A stretch of DNA of 64,000 nt from Fomes fomentarius (lineage: Eukaryota > Basidiomycota > Agaricomycetes > Polyporales > Polyporaceae): NCBI GenBank assembly GCA_022606135.1, contig JABYQN010000004.1:248001-312000 (forward strand), in the 5' to 3' direction. A program made the position numbers and the translations under genes. Shown here piece by piece: positions 46,101-57,784 of the stretch (position 1 is the first letter of the stretch; every line of letters starts with the position of its first letter). A model generated the notes under the pieces. It worked only from the letters and a program-made list of their open reading frames with translations, did not search any database and had not been told where the DNA came from.

Positions 46101-46577
46101 CTTGGCGACAGGACGACTTGGTGCGCTGTTCTTGGTAAGGGGCTTGCATATTCGAATTCAAGAGACGCCACGGTATCGCGGAGTCCAGACTCGACTGCGA
46201 AATGAATGACTAGTGATGGTCACCACTCGGAGCCATGTTTAGCAAGTGAACTCACCGAGATGCTGGGTAAGATCGACGCCGCACCACCTTGCACACTTGA
46301 CAGTACTAGGTGTTTTACAATCGACCTCGCGCATAGACTACGCAACCGACACAACACGTACCCGACACTCACGCACCACTTCGTATCGACATCGCTCACC
46401 AGTACAGTGTTTCGAACCGTCGTACTAGTACTTAGCATAGTAGTCGTAGATTGTGAGGACCGGCTTCGAGACGGTCATGCAACAGACCCTCGATTCAAGA
46501 CGTCGGCCCCGAGGTACGGTCGACCAGACATGTGGTCGTTCCTGGCGCAGGCCTCTTCGTGGCCCTCGGGACTAGTA

Positions 46578-46594
46578 CCTGCCTCTTTTGCAGG
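46578..46594 (+). ncRNA. Conserved 3' hairpin, copy D
   Basis: Stem CCTGC / GCAGG with the loop CTCTTTT. Compared with copy C, the third pair changes from C-G to U-A on both sides. Confidence 0.65.
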
Positions 46595-46683
46595 GAAGCC
46601 AACGTGCGCCGAAATATTTGTGTCCGAGTCCTGGACTCGTGTTCTGCTTCTAGTTGATTTACCGTTTGTAATCGACTCGGAGC

Positions 46684-47260
46684 ATGTCGAATATGAATAA
46701 AACGTTCCTGTTCTCGACGCTCATGGGGCTTCACTCACCGCCGACCAACGACCTCACGCTCCATTCATCTTTCGCCTCCTTCAGCAACATCACCAGCTGG
46801 CCGGGAGTCCCCACCAAGATCATCGACCGGTCGTTCAATGCTTTTCTCCATATCTCTCCCGAGGACGTTCAATAACACGACCGGCGCCGGACGACTCCGA
46901 CTACATGAACGCCACACCCGCGCATTCAGAGGCCGAGGCCGCGCAGCAATCGGACGTCGTCGCTGCTGAGCTCCAACAATTCAAACTTCAGCTCGGTCGA
47001 GAACAGCCTTCTGCTCGCTGCCGCCTCAGTCCCTTCCACGAACCTGCAGCTTGCAAACGCCATATCTGTTCAGCGGGTAGGTCGATGTGTACTAAATGGG
47101 TGTCAGCAGGTTCGGAATCGAGCTGCCGGGCAACGTGGGGCCAGTCGGTGCGGCCCTCAAGGTCAAGTTCGCTGCCGCGGTCGCGAGCTTCCTCCAGCCT
47201 AGCTCCGACCAAGGTCGTCTAGGCGTTTGTAGTTCCGAATCCATGCAATTGATATTACTC
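46684..47260 (+). pseudogene. Broken gene of unknown function, copy 2
   Basis: Partial copy of the gene at 1-1095. The first part reads SFASFSNITSWPGVPTKIID and RSFNAFLHISPEDVQ, then a deletion removes about 300 bp relative to copy 1 and the rest (YMNATPAHSEAEAAQQSDVV) is frame-broken. Ends near the CTCCGACCAAGGTCGTCTAG string shared with copy 1. Confidence 0.55.
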
Positions 47261-47350
47261 TTCTTCCATCATAACTAATCGGCAATGTTCGTACATACAA
47301 CCGGCACAAACCACCGTCTCTTCCGATGACATGATCCACAAAAGGAAAGG

Positions 47351-48234
47351 CTAGACAAAAGTACCCCCTTCACGAGCGAACAGGAGACACCCAATCAGCA
47401 TGCGGACCTTGTCATACAGGGAGGAAGAGGTGGCGAGGGAGACGACTAGGATTATCTGACAGTGCCGTCCCGCGATGAGTAGGAGATCCGAGCGCGTGTC
47501 GAAGCCAATGGTGACCGTAGGCTCGATATCGCAGGGAACACGGGCGGGCACACCCCAGTCATAGGTAGTCGGCAGGTCGTCCGGGGGCGATGAGGTCGAT
47601 GAGGGCGGAGTCCACAGGTAGGGCGAGTAGGCAGTACAAGCAAGAGGCTAGCTGAACTGTGCGTAGGGAAAAGCCGACCGGAGCCAAGCAAGGTGAGGGA
47701 CCGCGTCGGATGCCAGCTGTGATGAACCAGCTAGAGCCTAGAGATCGACGTTGAGTTGCCTTGCGTGTCGAGGACAGAGCGGCCAGCGATGTGCAGGTGA
47801 GCCGGGTGCGGATGTCTGTCGTCCGAGTCGACCACAGGCGTTAAGAAGTTGAGCGAATGAAGCATGTCACATATGGCGTGAGTCCAACGTCGACGGTCGA
47901 GTACGGTAGACCATCCAGATCCAGGAGTGCAGTGGAGGTATAGAGGCGGAAGGTACAAACAAACAGTCGGAGCGTCAGGGATGGATGGCATCAACAGTGT
48001 TCTCCCTTTGAGAACAATGGGCACACGATCCCCGGAATCCGAAAGTCGTTGGTGTGATGCGGTGGAAGAGGGCGGTGTGGTAGGATCTGGACGGTCTGGA
48101 CGGTCTGTTGGGGTGCTTCGTGCCCAGTGGCGAGTGGTCAACTCGGACGGCGTGCTAGTCGAGCTGGCCGGTCGGCATCCGTAGACTGACGTCTTGGCCG
48201 CGAGCGGAAGAGCCTCGAGGAGCTTGAACCTCAA
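47351..48234 (-). CDS. Hypothetical protein, probably two or three exons
   Basis: First exon from the ATG at 48234: 150-odd residues containing RMLLPSIPDAP-like text, CTPGSGWSTVLDRRRWTHAI and VDSDDRHPHPAHLHIAGRSV. A last exon to 47351 reads YDWGVPARVPCDIEPTVTIG followed by DTRSDLLLIAGRHCQIILVV and ends FAREGGTF V-stop. Between them a GT...ACAG intron near 47750-47715 and a second acceptor near 47645 are plausible, but I could not prove the phase. The last exon has a hydrophobic strand-like segment. No family recognised. It lies beside another hypothetical gene on the same strand, but fungi do not normally use operons. Confidence 0.45.
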
Positions 48235-48580
48235 GTGCGTGCTAGGTGGTCGCCAAGAGGAATGTCGCCCCGGAGAAGGCCCTCTGGGGTCGGTGTCGTG
48301 CGAACGAGTGTCTTGAATCTTGAGCAGTAGGCCGATGAGATGATGAGTAAGGTGATACGGGTATATATAGATTGTTGATATGTCGAATGATCGTCCAGGG
48401 AGCTAAGCCAAAGACCCAGGTAGAGAAGAGATGAGAGAATGTGACGGGACTAGGTGCACAGGTATAGGTTTAAATGAAGTATGAGGATATGTCGGTCGTA
48501 GATGCGTCGTGTTGTAGATGATGCTGAAGCCGATGCTGATGTCGTAGTGTCTTGCAGTGTGAAACATTTGAGAACCTTGC

Positions 48581-50424
48581 CTAACGATCGTCATCGTCAG
48601 AGAACGTCACCGGAACGTCGCGATACCGTTGGAAATCGCCCCGGGACCCGCCGCTATCTTTATTACTCCCCCGCATGAAGAACTCGTTGCACTTTTGTTC
48701 CTCAGTCAACGCAATGAACTGACCGTTGCGAGGAGTGACGAGCTGAGGCAGCGCAGGCGAGGGCCCGAAAACGTCGTCGAGCAAGGGGGTCTGCGTGACG
48801 AGGCCAGGGGACACCGTATGGTCACTGTTGCCCTGTGCCCCCTGTGCGAAGCCCTTGTGCGAAGGCGTCGAGAACGCGCTGAAGAGCTGCGCGAAAAGGG
48901 CGGCTGTCGGCCGGACGGGGCTCGGGGTAACGGAGCGCACAGTGTCGTGCTGCCGGACGGGCATCGAGGGGCGTTGGGCTCGGAGGGTAGTAAGGTGGAC
49001 GTCAAGAGAAGCGAGGAAGTTCTCCGCGGCAGCGAGCAAGTCGCTTTGCGGGGCTGAGGAGGGAGGATTGGCTGGTGGTACCGGGGCAGGGAACCCCGCG
49101 TCAGAGGCGTCGTACCACACTTCATCTCCACCGTTCATGGCGACATCTTCGTCTTGAGCGCTCCGCGGCAAAGAATCCGCCTCGCGATCCGCGAGATTAC
49201 AGGAGCCCTGTGTGTGGTACACGGGCTTTACAGGAGATATCCAGATTTCCATCTCATCTGCAATGTCATCCATGGACGAGGACGGAGTGAAGTACATCTC
49301 CACATCCTGAGCGTGAAGGTGAGCATACATGCTTTCGATAATTAGAGTATACGCTGTCGCTTACCTCGTCATCCACCTCCATCCCATCTCCCTCCGGGAC
49401 CGTGATCCCGAGGCCGACGTGGACTGGTTCCTCTTGAGTTGGTGCGCCATCCAACATAACTCGAAGTGCGGCAAGACGCTCACGCAGATCGCTTGGGATG
49501 ACGAGGGGAACACTGCGTTGCACCGGCTTGTAGTGCTCTGGCCGCTTCGACTTCCAGCTCTGGCGATAGGGGACTGCGTTCGCAAGAGGGCGTGCATCCT
49601 TGCGTACCCGGAGGGGCAGTCTCTTCTTGACCAGCGTCGCGACGACGATAGAGCGCGGGATGTCAATGTTGAACAAAGGGTCGATCACCACGCGCTTGGT
49701 CTTAGGCTGTATGGACGACGGCTGCTGGGTGAACGGATAGTCTTGCGTCATGGCGAACATGGCTTCAGCACTTGATTGGCACATCGTCGGAGCAATCTGC
49801 ACGACGGGGGGCTCGACGACGGCCTGCTGAACTGGCCCAGTAGGGATGGTGTTGGGGAACACGAAGGGAAAACCGAGTAGTTTGTACTCGTGCTGGAAGG
49901 CGACAGGAATGCTGTGGACCTGCTTGAGGAAGGCTTTGCGAGTCTACTACCCTGTAAGCACAACACCTTGTATACCAAGGAGAAGACGAACCCGAGTGGT
50001 CAGGGACTGAGGACGAACGCGCTTCTTGTTGTGCACGACTCGCCGCTTGATCGGCTTAGAAGTGATCGCACGCATGTTAGATACGAACATCCGCATGGGT
50101 CGGGAGAACTCAACAACGTACAGGTATGGCGACCTCGCAGGGGCCGAGCTTGCACCTCTTCCGTCGGTGTTCGTCGATGTCGGCTTCTTGAGCATTCTCC
50201 TCTTTGGCGTAATGCTGGGGAGGAGGACCGACATCGTCCATGTCGCGTCGCATGCGCCGGCGAGGCAAGGGGGCGATGATACGGGCCCCGTTGAGCTGAA
50301 CGATGACATTCGCCATGGGTGACTTGGCGTGTAGAGGTAGTTTGCGACGTCGCGGACTCTCTAGCGAGACGGTGGTGAGCAAGGAATCGCGCCTGTATGG
50401 GCGGTGTTCGGTGGGCCAGGGCAT
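48581..50424 (-). CDS. Hypothetical low-complexity protein, multi-exon
   Basis: N-terminal exon from 50424 (or the internal ATG at 50316, MANVIVQLNGARIIAPLPRR) is Arg-rich and contains HRRKRCKLGP, a possible nuclear signal. A later exon begins TRKAFLKQVHSIPVAFQHEY after a GTTCGT...GTAG intron at about 50000-49940 and continues through FPNTIPTGPVQQAVVEPPVV and NIDIPRSIVVATLVKKRLPL to GMEVDDE. After an intron near 49370-49310 the last exon (DVEMYFTPSSSMDDIADEME) is Ser/Pro-rich and ends FSDDDDR at 48581. The first intron (GTACGT...CCTCAG, near 50120-50010) is tentative. No known domain; composition suggests a mostly disordered, possibly nuclear protein. Confidence 0.55.
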
Positions 50425-50524
50425 GTTGTATGTACGAGTGTTGTGACGGTTGAAGTAAGGCGAGGTGAAGGCGTGAGGATGTACGAGCAGTGAATAGTGA
50501 ACGGGGGTTCAAGGCAAGTACTTG

Positions 50525-51504
50525 GGCCTAATAAGCAGCGCAGGCGTGGCTGACAGTGCGATCGGACTGACTCTCGTCAGCCATGACGTCCTGCGGGGTA
50601 CGAGACATAGCTCACCAGCCTCTGGTCATCCCTCCCGCCTCCCGTTCACATGTCCGAGCTTGCTGGCTGCCAGTGCATCCTTGGCTTGCGGTCGACTCTG
50701 TGAAGCGGACAATATGTGTACGACTGGAAAAGGCTTGACTCGGCCAGATGCTCTCTCATTTGTTACATGTCAGCCGGTCGCGCGCTAAAGAGACGAGTAC
50801 TTGCATAGTATGCACAGTTGTTTCGGAGTCGGTGACACCCATAGTATGCACAGTTGTTGCGGAGTTGGTGACACCCATCGTCTGCACACCCATAGTCTGC
50901 ACACCAACGACTCGGAAAACCCTGGAAAATGGGGCCGAGGTCGACTATGAGCCTGAGGCACGAGAACACGACAAAGTAATCACCTCAGCTAGGACAAGGA
51001 GCGAAGGGGAGAAAGTACTCACGCCAGATCCCACAAATATCGACCATTCGTGTTCCCGGAAGTCGAGATCAAGCTCTGAAGTTGGTTTTGGTTTTGAGCG
51101 AGCGAGCGCTTGATCGTCGGCTATTCCCGAGTACGATAATCATACTAGTGCGATGATTTTGTCCTTGGCATCCGTTTGCCCCGTACTACACGGCCAACCG
51201 TTGCATTGCGTGTAGACTCAGATTGTAATTCGAGTGATGGGCTTAAGCCGGCCGGATAGGCGTGGTCTAAAAAGATTTGAGCCAGGGAGACCATGTGTAG
51301 TCTGGGGATAAACAATGTTCGGGGCTTAAGCCGCGCCTCAGCGCGACCAGAGTTAAGCCGAGCACATCGGGCATTGGGCGCTTGTCTACCCAATTTGGTA
51401 TCCGCGGCCAGCCACCGTTTGTATACGTTCCTCCTATCTTCTCCGCACACACCCAACATGCAATCAAACGGTACATAACTTGATGTGACATAGTACAGAT
51501 ACTA
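50525..51504. other. Intergenic with a short tandem repeat
   Basis: No gene seen. Two direct copies of a 40-bp segment (AGTATGCACAGTTGTT followed by CGGAGT, then TGGTGACACCCAT) occur at about 50818-50880, followed by shorter CCATAGTCTGCACACC units to 50910. GGGCTTAAGCCG occurs twice, near 51239 and 51328. Confidence 0.5.
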
Positions 51505-51519
51505 ATGGTCATTCAGACA

Positions 51520-53100
51520 ACATATGGATTCCGGACAGCCTCGATCCAAAAGGACAACCGCTTTGGAGATGCAAGGTATGCAAGGATAGCAAGGGCCATC
51601 CTACAGAGCGAAGGCTCCGTCACGAAACTGGGCTACTCCATCAAAGCATTCTCGAATGACGCACCTTTGAGGTGCAATTCCCGCAAGGCGATCCCACAGC
51701 TATGGATGCCCAACATCAAGCACAACGCGACTTGATAGAAGACGCGACGGACCAGTTGGTCGCTTCTCTCGCGGGGTTCCCGGAGCCTCCTCCTCTCCCA
51801 CCCGTTTCACTGCCACGTACCGCGCGCGTTAATTGGAACCTGTTCGAAGCAAATGAAGACACAATCCTTCCGCTCTCGTGGGAGCAAGAGGTGGTACAAG
51901 AGGCCGCCCGTGCCCTTCATGTGCGCTTTCAACAAGTCGACACTGTGGGTTCTGAGGATGAGGATGAAGAATGGGCAGATGAAGATATTGAGGAGGTTCT
52001 ACCGTATGTCCAATACTATCCCAACCCGCCGCCGTATATGTTGGTGTGCATCGTTGTCTTTGGGTTGTGCCGCCTATTGAAGCTTGCTCCCGAAAATGGG
52101 AAGTTCGGGCGCCAAAAACCAGTCGCGCTTTTTTCTCTTGCCCTCATCAGTCGACAAACCTTGCTGGAGTCTCTCCCTGGTCTCTCCGCTATCTCACCAT
52201 CTCTATACCTTGTGAAGTTGTCTGGGGTCTCTTAGATTGCTCTGGTCAGCCCCGGTGTCCGTATGGACATCCATTCCTGGACACTGAACTCCGAGTCTGC
52301 AATCGAGCCCCACTCGTTATCACCGACAGCTGGACAAGCACGTAGGTCCATGGCACTCGTCATACTCAGGCTGTTGTACAGCACTCAGGAGTCATGTCTG
52401 TGAGTGAGTATATCATGTATGCTCCCAACGTCCGGAATTTCATGTCACCGTCCGGCTCTTCCGCCCTTTCAAGGGTAGAATAGATCCAATGTCAGCCCGC
52501 AAGAGAGGAGGAATCATGAACACACTGTGGTCTGAACATCTGTGAGTCACTCTGATCATCCATCGAACCTCCGATGCCTAAACAATCAAACAGGTGGAAG
52601 GCTACCCCTATCGCTCAACAACGATCCGTGAGTCCGTCGCCCGTCCAGGTATATACAGTACTCGACCACTTATGCTTATGCTGACTTCATGTGCCATCAA
52701 CAGATCAGCCGGCTCATCAAAGACGAAATGTCACGGCACTCGCAAGTATGTGTCGAAGTTGATTGCCTGTATTACGGAAGCTTATCGTGCCTTCTTCCCT
52801 TCACGCATAGGTCGCATGTCTCTGCCAAATTGGTACGCTTTTTCAACGTCTGTGACACTCATGCATTGCCATTGACTCCGTACTTCATAGTCACATTCCG
52901 ACGCTACAGTGCTCGACCATGGTGCTCACGCAGCAAGCTCGTATGTGTTTGGGCACTGCATAGGTATGTATATGTCTTACAGGAACTGTATGTGCCACTG
53001 ACACTATCCGTCTCTATAGTACTCCGATCACTATCGACAAGAAGGTCGGTAGAGGGAACACTCGCAGGCAGCTGGACAGAGGGGCCAAGGCCGGTAGATG
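51520..53100 (+). pseudogene. Transposon-like gene remains
   Basis: A + frame from about 51538 reads GQPLWRCKVCKDSKGHPTER and LRHETGLLHQSIL, a Cys2-His2-like motif, then after a stop continues with the acidic frame at 51672-52235 (TDQLVASLAGFPEPPPLPPV, SEDEDEEWADEDIEEVLPYV). Farther on, frames at 52046-52345 and 52689-53000 look like protein but are cut by stops. An N-terminal zinc-finger-like segment followed by acidic linker resembles the start of large DNA-transposon proteins of the KDZ/Plavaka type in basidiomycetes, but the diagnostic transposase core was not found, so this is only a guess. Confidence 0.35.
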
Positions 53101-53528
53101 ACTGAACATAGTGGTATGATGAGGAACCTTTCGATACTGATATCCCTTTGTATGCCTGTCTTTTGCATGTGCAATCAATGTTATTATTCTTCCTCTCGCA
53201 AATGGTCCATTGTACAACATGAGCAAGTATGCCGTGTAATAATACGTGGTGTGCAAAGAGTGCTGTGCAGGAGGAGGGGACCGGGACGATAGCGGGGAGC
53301 GCCGGGTTCCACATGACGCCATACAAATCTGATCTTGGGGTTGCATGTGCGATACAACCCTGGCTTAAGCACGTCAGGCTTATCCCAGGCAACCCTCTGA
53401 CAAAAACTCCCCAGGCCTAACCTACACTAATCCCCGGCACTCTTTCTGGTCACATAAGCCTGGGCTCGTAGGATATCCTGCCCGTGTACGACTACCGTAC
53501 AGGACAACCGGAATCTACTTGTCTTTGC
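53101..53528. other. Intergenic, nothing recognised
   Basis: No supported frame or repeat. Confidence 0.4.
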
Positions 53529-53906
53529 TCAACTCTGACGACGCGCGTTTGATTGCTTCAACAAGCTCGTGGACACTTGGTCGCTCGCAGTGTTATTAGC
53601 AAGACATTTGAGCAGAGTTTTCACAATAACCTCTTTGCATCCGACGATCTTACTCGGCTTCGGAATCGAAATCTTCCTGACAATTGGGAATGTCGTGCAT
53701 ATATCTAACTCCATGTAAAACAACTGGATGAATGAACGTGTTTGTGAATTGCTTAGAGTTATCGCTTCTGGAACGAGCGTCTCGTATATGGTCTGTGCTC
53801 TCCTTGAGCGGGCCCGAAGACATCCCCAAACCTGGTACCACTGGCAGGTAAGAGTATGATCATGCATCTTCATTCTCTCATGATTTTCGTGACCTAATTG
53901 ATACAA
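53529..53906 (-). CDS. Possible small hypothetical protein
   Basis: 125-residue frame without a recognised family: AQTIYETLVPEAITLSNSQT, IQLFYMELDICTTFPIVRKI and PKPSKIVGCKEVIVKTLLKC. It overlaps the start of the duplicated chitinase segment at its 5' end, so the first about 25 residues are repeat-derived. It may be a gene fragment cut by the duplication or a chance frame. Confidence 0.25.
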   Translation of the reverse strand: MYQLGHENHERMKMHDHTLTCQWYQVWGCLRARSRRAQTIYETLVPEAITLSNSQTRSFIQLFYMELDICTTFPIVRKISIPKPSKIVGCKEVIVKTLLKCLANNTASDQVSTSLLKQSNARRQS

Positions 53907-54053
53907 GACTCATAACTGACACGTGCTCTGACGCACGAATAAGTACCTATGCACCGAGAATATATACCTGCTTCCTCATTCCCAAGTATCGGGAATGTCG
54001 GATTCGAGTTCATAGCTCTCCACCGCCTGGCGCAGTGGGAGGACCTCGGATAT

Positions 54054-55903
54054 CTACGCAGTAGTCTTCGCAGAAATCGAGTTCTTCTTCGCGGACCCGG
54101 TCGGAGCCGCAGCAGCGAAGCTCGTGCAGGCGCCGCTGTCGGCCCAGTCGCCCACAGAGCCCCCGGGGGTGGAGCCGAACGTCCACCACTTCGCAGTCCA
54201 GAGGTGGCCGTTGTAGACGACCTGCTGGCCGCCGGTGTACTGGAAACCACAACGAGCACGATCAGCACCACGCAAAGGCAGGTCGGAAGAGATGGAGAAA
54301 CACGTACGGCGATGTTGTTGACCCATGCAGCGACCCCAGCGCAGCTGCCCGAGTTGACTGTCGTAGTCGTCGGCTGGGTCGAAGTCGTAGTGGTGACCGG
54401 CTTGGTGGTGGTGGTGGTCACGGGCTGAGTGGTCGTCGTCGTGGTCACGGGCTTGGTGGTCGTGGTCGGGGCAGTGGTCGTGCCACCGCTCTGGCGGATC
54501 GCATTCTTGACCTGGCTGTCGATGCGGCCGTTGTCTGTGGCACGAATAGGTCATGTATTAGTTCGCCGAGCAGAACAGGGGGAAAGACGAAGGACGCACT
54601 CCATGCTTGAGAGGCATCCCAGAACATGACGCCACCGAAGGAGGAGTACTGGCTGCGCGCGGCGAGTGCAATGTTGATGAGGGTCGTCGGGTCGACGTAA
54701 CCGGAACCTCCTGCCGAAGTAGAGGCGAGTGCACCGATGTAGACCTTGGTGTTCTTGCTGACGGAGACGGTCCTTGCCCAGGTGTCCCATTGGTCGAAGT
54801 TGAACTGGCCGGGGTAGTTGGGGAGGGAGCAGAAATTGTTATCTGTGATAGCAACACGTGAGTTCAGTGGCACTATGAGGTCCGTGAGGGGGAATTCGAC
54901 GTACAGAACTGGGGGAAGACCGCGTCGATGGCAACAGCATTCAGGACGCTGAAGCGCAATCAGTAAGCGATACGAAAAGACATATCCGAATGGCTTACGT
55001 CTGCTGGTACGCATCGGGGAACGGGCACTGTGGAGCAGCAGTGACGTAGATCTTCCTACCCGCACCGCTCGCAAGCGTGCGAAGGCGGTTGATCATAGAG
55101 TCCCAGAACTGCGTTCCACCACCCTCGACATCGATGTCAATACCGTCGAGGACGGCGCTGCCGAAAGGACGCGTCGAGCTGCTGCCGGCGAAGAATAGGT
55201 TCCAGAGAGTGTCCCCAAAGGCCGTAGCCTGGGCGGCCGACGAGAAGGTTGACGCGCCAGTCGCGCCCCCAAGGGAGAGAAGAATGATCTTGCCCTTGGA
55301 CTGGCAGGTCTGGATGTCCTGTGCGAGGAAGCTGCAGTCTGGCAAGCTCGTGCCAGGGAAGACCGAATTGTCATTGACGTTGCAGATCTGGAACAACAAA
55401 CGGTTAACGATACAATCTGCGACTGGAAACGTAAAGCATCCCGGAAGAGGGGAAGATAGTTCGCTGATATACTGACATTGGCAAGGTCCATGGAAGGCAG
55501 CCCGCCGGTGCTGAAGAAGACATGAAGGAATGCAACGGGAATCACGTCGATTGTGTCATCCTGAAATCGTAGTTGTGAGTAGGAATACGCTTTGCCTTCG
55601 GTGGTTGCAATACCTGGCAGTATGTGGCCAGATTCTTCTGCCAGTTGGCCGGGTCGTTCCCATGCGTAGCGCCATACGAGTTCTGACCCCAATACCTAGA
55701 AAAGGAGAATGAAACTCAACGCCTCGGCGAATTCTCGGAAGCAACCTACACGACCACCTAAGGGTAGAAACGATCAATGAAAGAAGTACGAATAGCAGAA
55801 GCTCATCGCATACGTTGTCTTGCCGATTGATATCGAAGGCAGCGGCCTGGAGCGCACCGACCGAGAGCATCGCAAGAGCAGACTTGAGCCAGAAGGAAAC
55901 CAT
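54054..55903 (-). CDS. GH18 chitinase with CBM5/12-type domain, copy 2
   Basis: Close paralogue of the gene at 36204-37998, with the same nine-exon plan. Signal peptide MVSFWLKSALAMLSVGALQA; microexon GTGGTCGT (55757-55750) giving VVVYWGQNSYG; DDTIDVIPVAFLHVFFSTGG; the catalytic motif DGIDIDVEGG; APQCPFPDAYQQ; FGGVMFWDASQAW; a longer Thr-rich linker (TTTTTTQPVTTTTTKPVTTT repeats) than copy 1; and the Trp-containing chitin-binding module (HLWTAKWWTFGSTPGGSVGD) ending KKNSISAKTTA. The linker is the clearest length difference between the copies. Expected to be secreted and active on fungal or insect chitin, for example in cell-wall turnover. Splice sites look canonical throughout. Confidence 0.92.
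55750..55757 (-). other. 8-nt microexon of the chitinase gene, copy 2
   Basis: GTGGTCGT between CCTTAG and GTAGGT; same position and phase as in copy 1. Confidence 0.8.
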
Positions 55904-57784
55904 GATGAGTCGCTGGGCTGCGAAGCGAGAGAGCGATAGTCAATCTGGTGAGGGAGAACCCTTGCCAAATTGCCGAGGGTCGATAGTGGCCCTTATATCG
56001 TGTCGTGAGGCGCAGGGAAGCGAGTGCATCCTTGATGCGTCGTGCACGCGCGGGGTCCCATGGATGCAGAGATGCAGGAACACACACGGGAGACGCATGA
56101 AGAACCTCCGCGCTCGGGGCGATCGCACTGAGCCTTGGGCGACCGCATGGACCTGCGTGGGCGGCCGCGCAAAGGACGTCGAAGACAAGATGTTATCGGG
56201 TCGTTATGTTGTCAGTTGCCCTCCGGCATACCATATCGGGAGACGCTGAGCGATATCTGACGAAAGAGGCTTGGGACGCGGACCTGAAGGAAATGGAGCA
56301 TGTGGCGCGACGGATGGCGAACCATATGTTGGGGATCCGTGTTGACCCAGGATGAGCCTCCAACAGGCGGTTCTTGCTCTTTCGTATCAACGTCAGCTGC
56401 AAACCGGGTAGAATTAGATCAAAGTATGTCGGGCGACCGGAACCAAGATACGTACCGTGACGCACGACCGCATTGTCCGAGGCTGCGCGCCATCGATGCG
56501 CGAAGCTAAGAAGACATGACACATGGTCCTCAGCGTTGATAATAATAATTATCTCGCCTGTCGTAGGACTGGGGTATGTGTGTCGATACTTCGTCTAAGC
56601 GTTCCTTATCAAGCCTGCCGCCATGCTTCGGTGCGATACAGGTATGTCGGGCAAGAGCATGTGACCCGGATATCCTTAAGTTACACATGAAGGCTGCTTC
56701 CAGTACCTTTCATGCAGACTTAAGCTTACCTTGAGAATGAGATGCTCCATAAGGGCCGTCCTGGTTGCGATGGAACAAGGTCAAGTGGCGGTGGCAAGAG
56801 CAAGTGTTCACTGCCAGAGACGCTCGTCCTACATTGCTTTCCCTCTTCGAGATCAGCTCTAGGTTCGAACCACCGCTCTGGCACTTTCTCGGCATCTTAG
56901 GACCATGAGGGCGCCCGCCTCCCTCTCCGAGTCGCAAACAGTGCCTGGTCCATGTGGAAAAGGAGCATTCACGTTATTAAATATGCAGGCTGTCCACGGT
57001 TTCTCACAGAACGATATTGCACACTCTTCGAAGTGGCTGTTCCGACGCTTCGCGGAGGAAGCATGCGGGTTACGGGTATACATCTAGTCACCAGCGACGC
57101 AACTTAACCGGATGGTCCTCGAACGTATTGGTCGTACGGCATGCCTGTAGCATGGAAGCCAAAGCAGGATCCTACTTCGAATGCTGCCGTACGACTACTT
57201 TGTTGTCCTGCTTCACGCCCGCACAATCCGGCTTCAGCTTCGGGCGTTCGACTAGAATGAACTTCCGTATGGTTAGCAGTAGCCACAGACTCCCAATCTG
57301 TCATAATTCAGTCAAAGAATGTTATGACCAGATCAATAGCGTCGGGCACGCCGCATCCCGCGTCATCGCACATACCATCCCGGGCCCGCTCCTGGGAGAA
57401 GATCGCGCGCAGCGGCGCACTGGCGCTGCAGCGGCTGCACTAATGCAGACGGAGGAGAAACTCAAAGTCACACCTCAGGACGATGCCGTGCACAGAGAAG
57501 AGGCGTCTACCTAGTTCAGGCTGTAATGGCAGTGAATATCGACCGAAAGTCAGCACAAAGTACGGTATCTTCTCACTGTTGTGCAACGAGCTTCATCCAC
57601 ATTCGCTCGCTGCCTAGAACAGGAGAGGCTGGCCGATATGTCACTAGCCCTCTGGAGTCCCGGAAAGAATGATAGGTCCATATTCTCCACCCCTGTGACT
57701 CGATAATATCGACAAGATACCCTCCTCGGCTCTCAAAGCGGGGAATGCACGCTTCCCTGAGTCAACTCAGAATGAATCCGGCCA
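55904..57784. other. Spacer between the two chitinase genes, right copy
   Basis: Matches 37999-39753, with small indels (for example an extra stretch near 56200-56300 absent from the left copy). No supported gene. Confidence 0.45.

Larger units (their letters stand above)
42140..46680 (+). repeat. Multi-copy transcription-unit-like repeat, copy D (most complete)
   Basis: Uninterrupted copy of about 4.5 kb. Upstream block from 42140 (shared with copy B), TATA box at 43118, leader with CACCATGG before a GTATGT donor near 43252, unit cores near 43362, 43578, 43815, 44155, 44376, 44577 and 44787, then the conserved 3' domain to about 46660 with the hairpin at 46578-46594. Each unit contains AAGGTATG...CTGATGTCGCC...TTAG followed by GACACCCATGCGGGCATGGG, then GTGAGTCACACGCGGCTGGT...GCAG. 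The unit from about 44145 carries an intact 33-codon frame (MRAWVIDVDLVSHMRLVRIV ... STTQV-stop). AATAAA at 46695 follows the 3' domain. Confidence 0.72.

Noticed and set aside
51672..52235. Stand-alone 187-residue gene
   Set aside because: The frame continues upstream through a zinc-finger-like segment only after a stop, so it is a piece of a larger broken gene.
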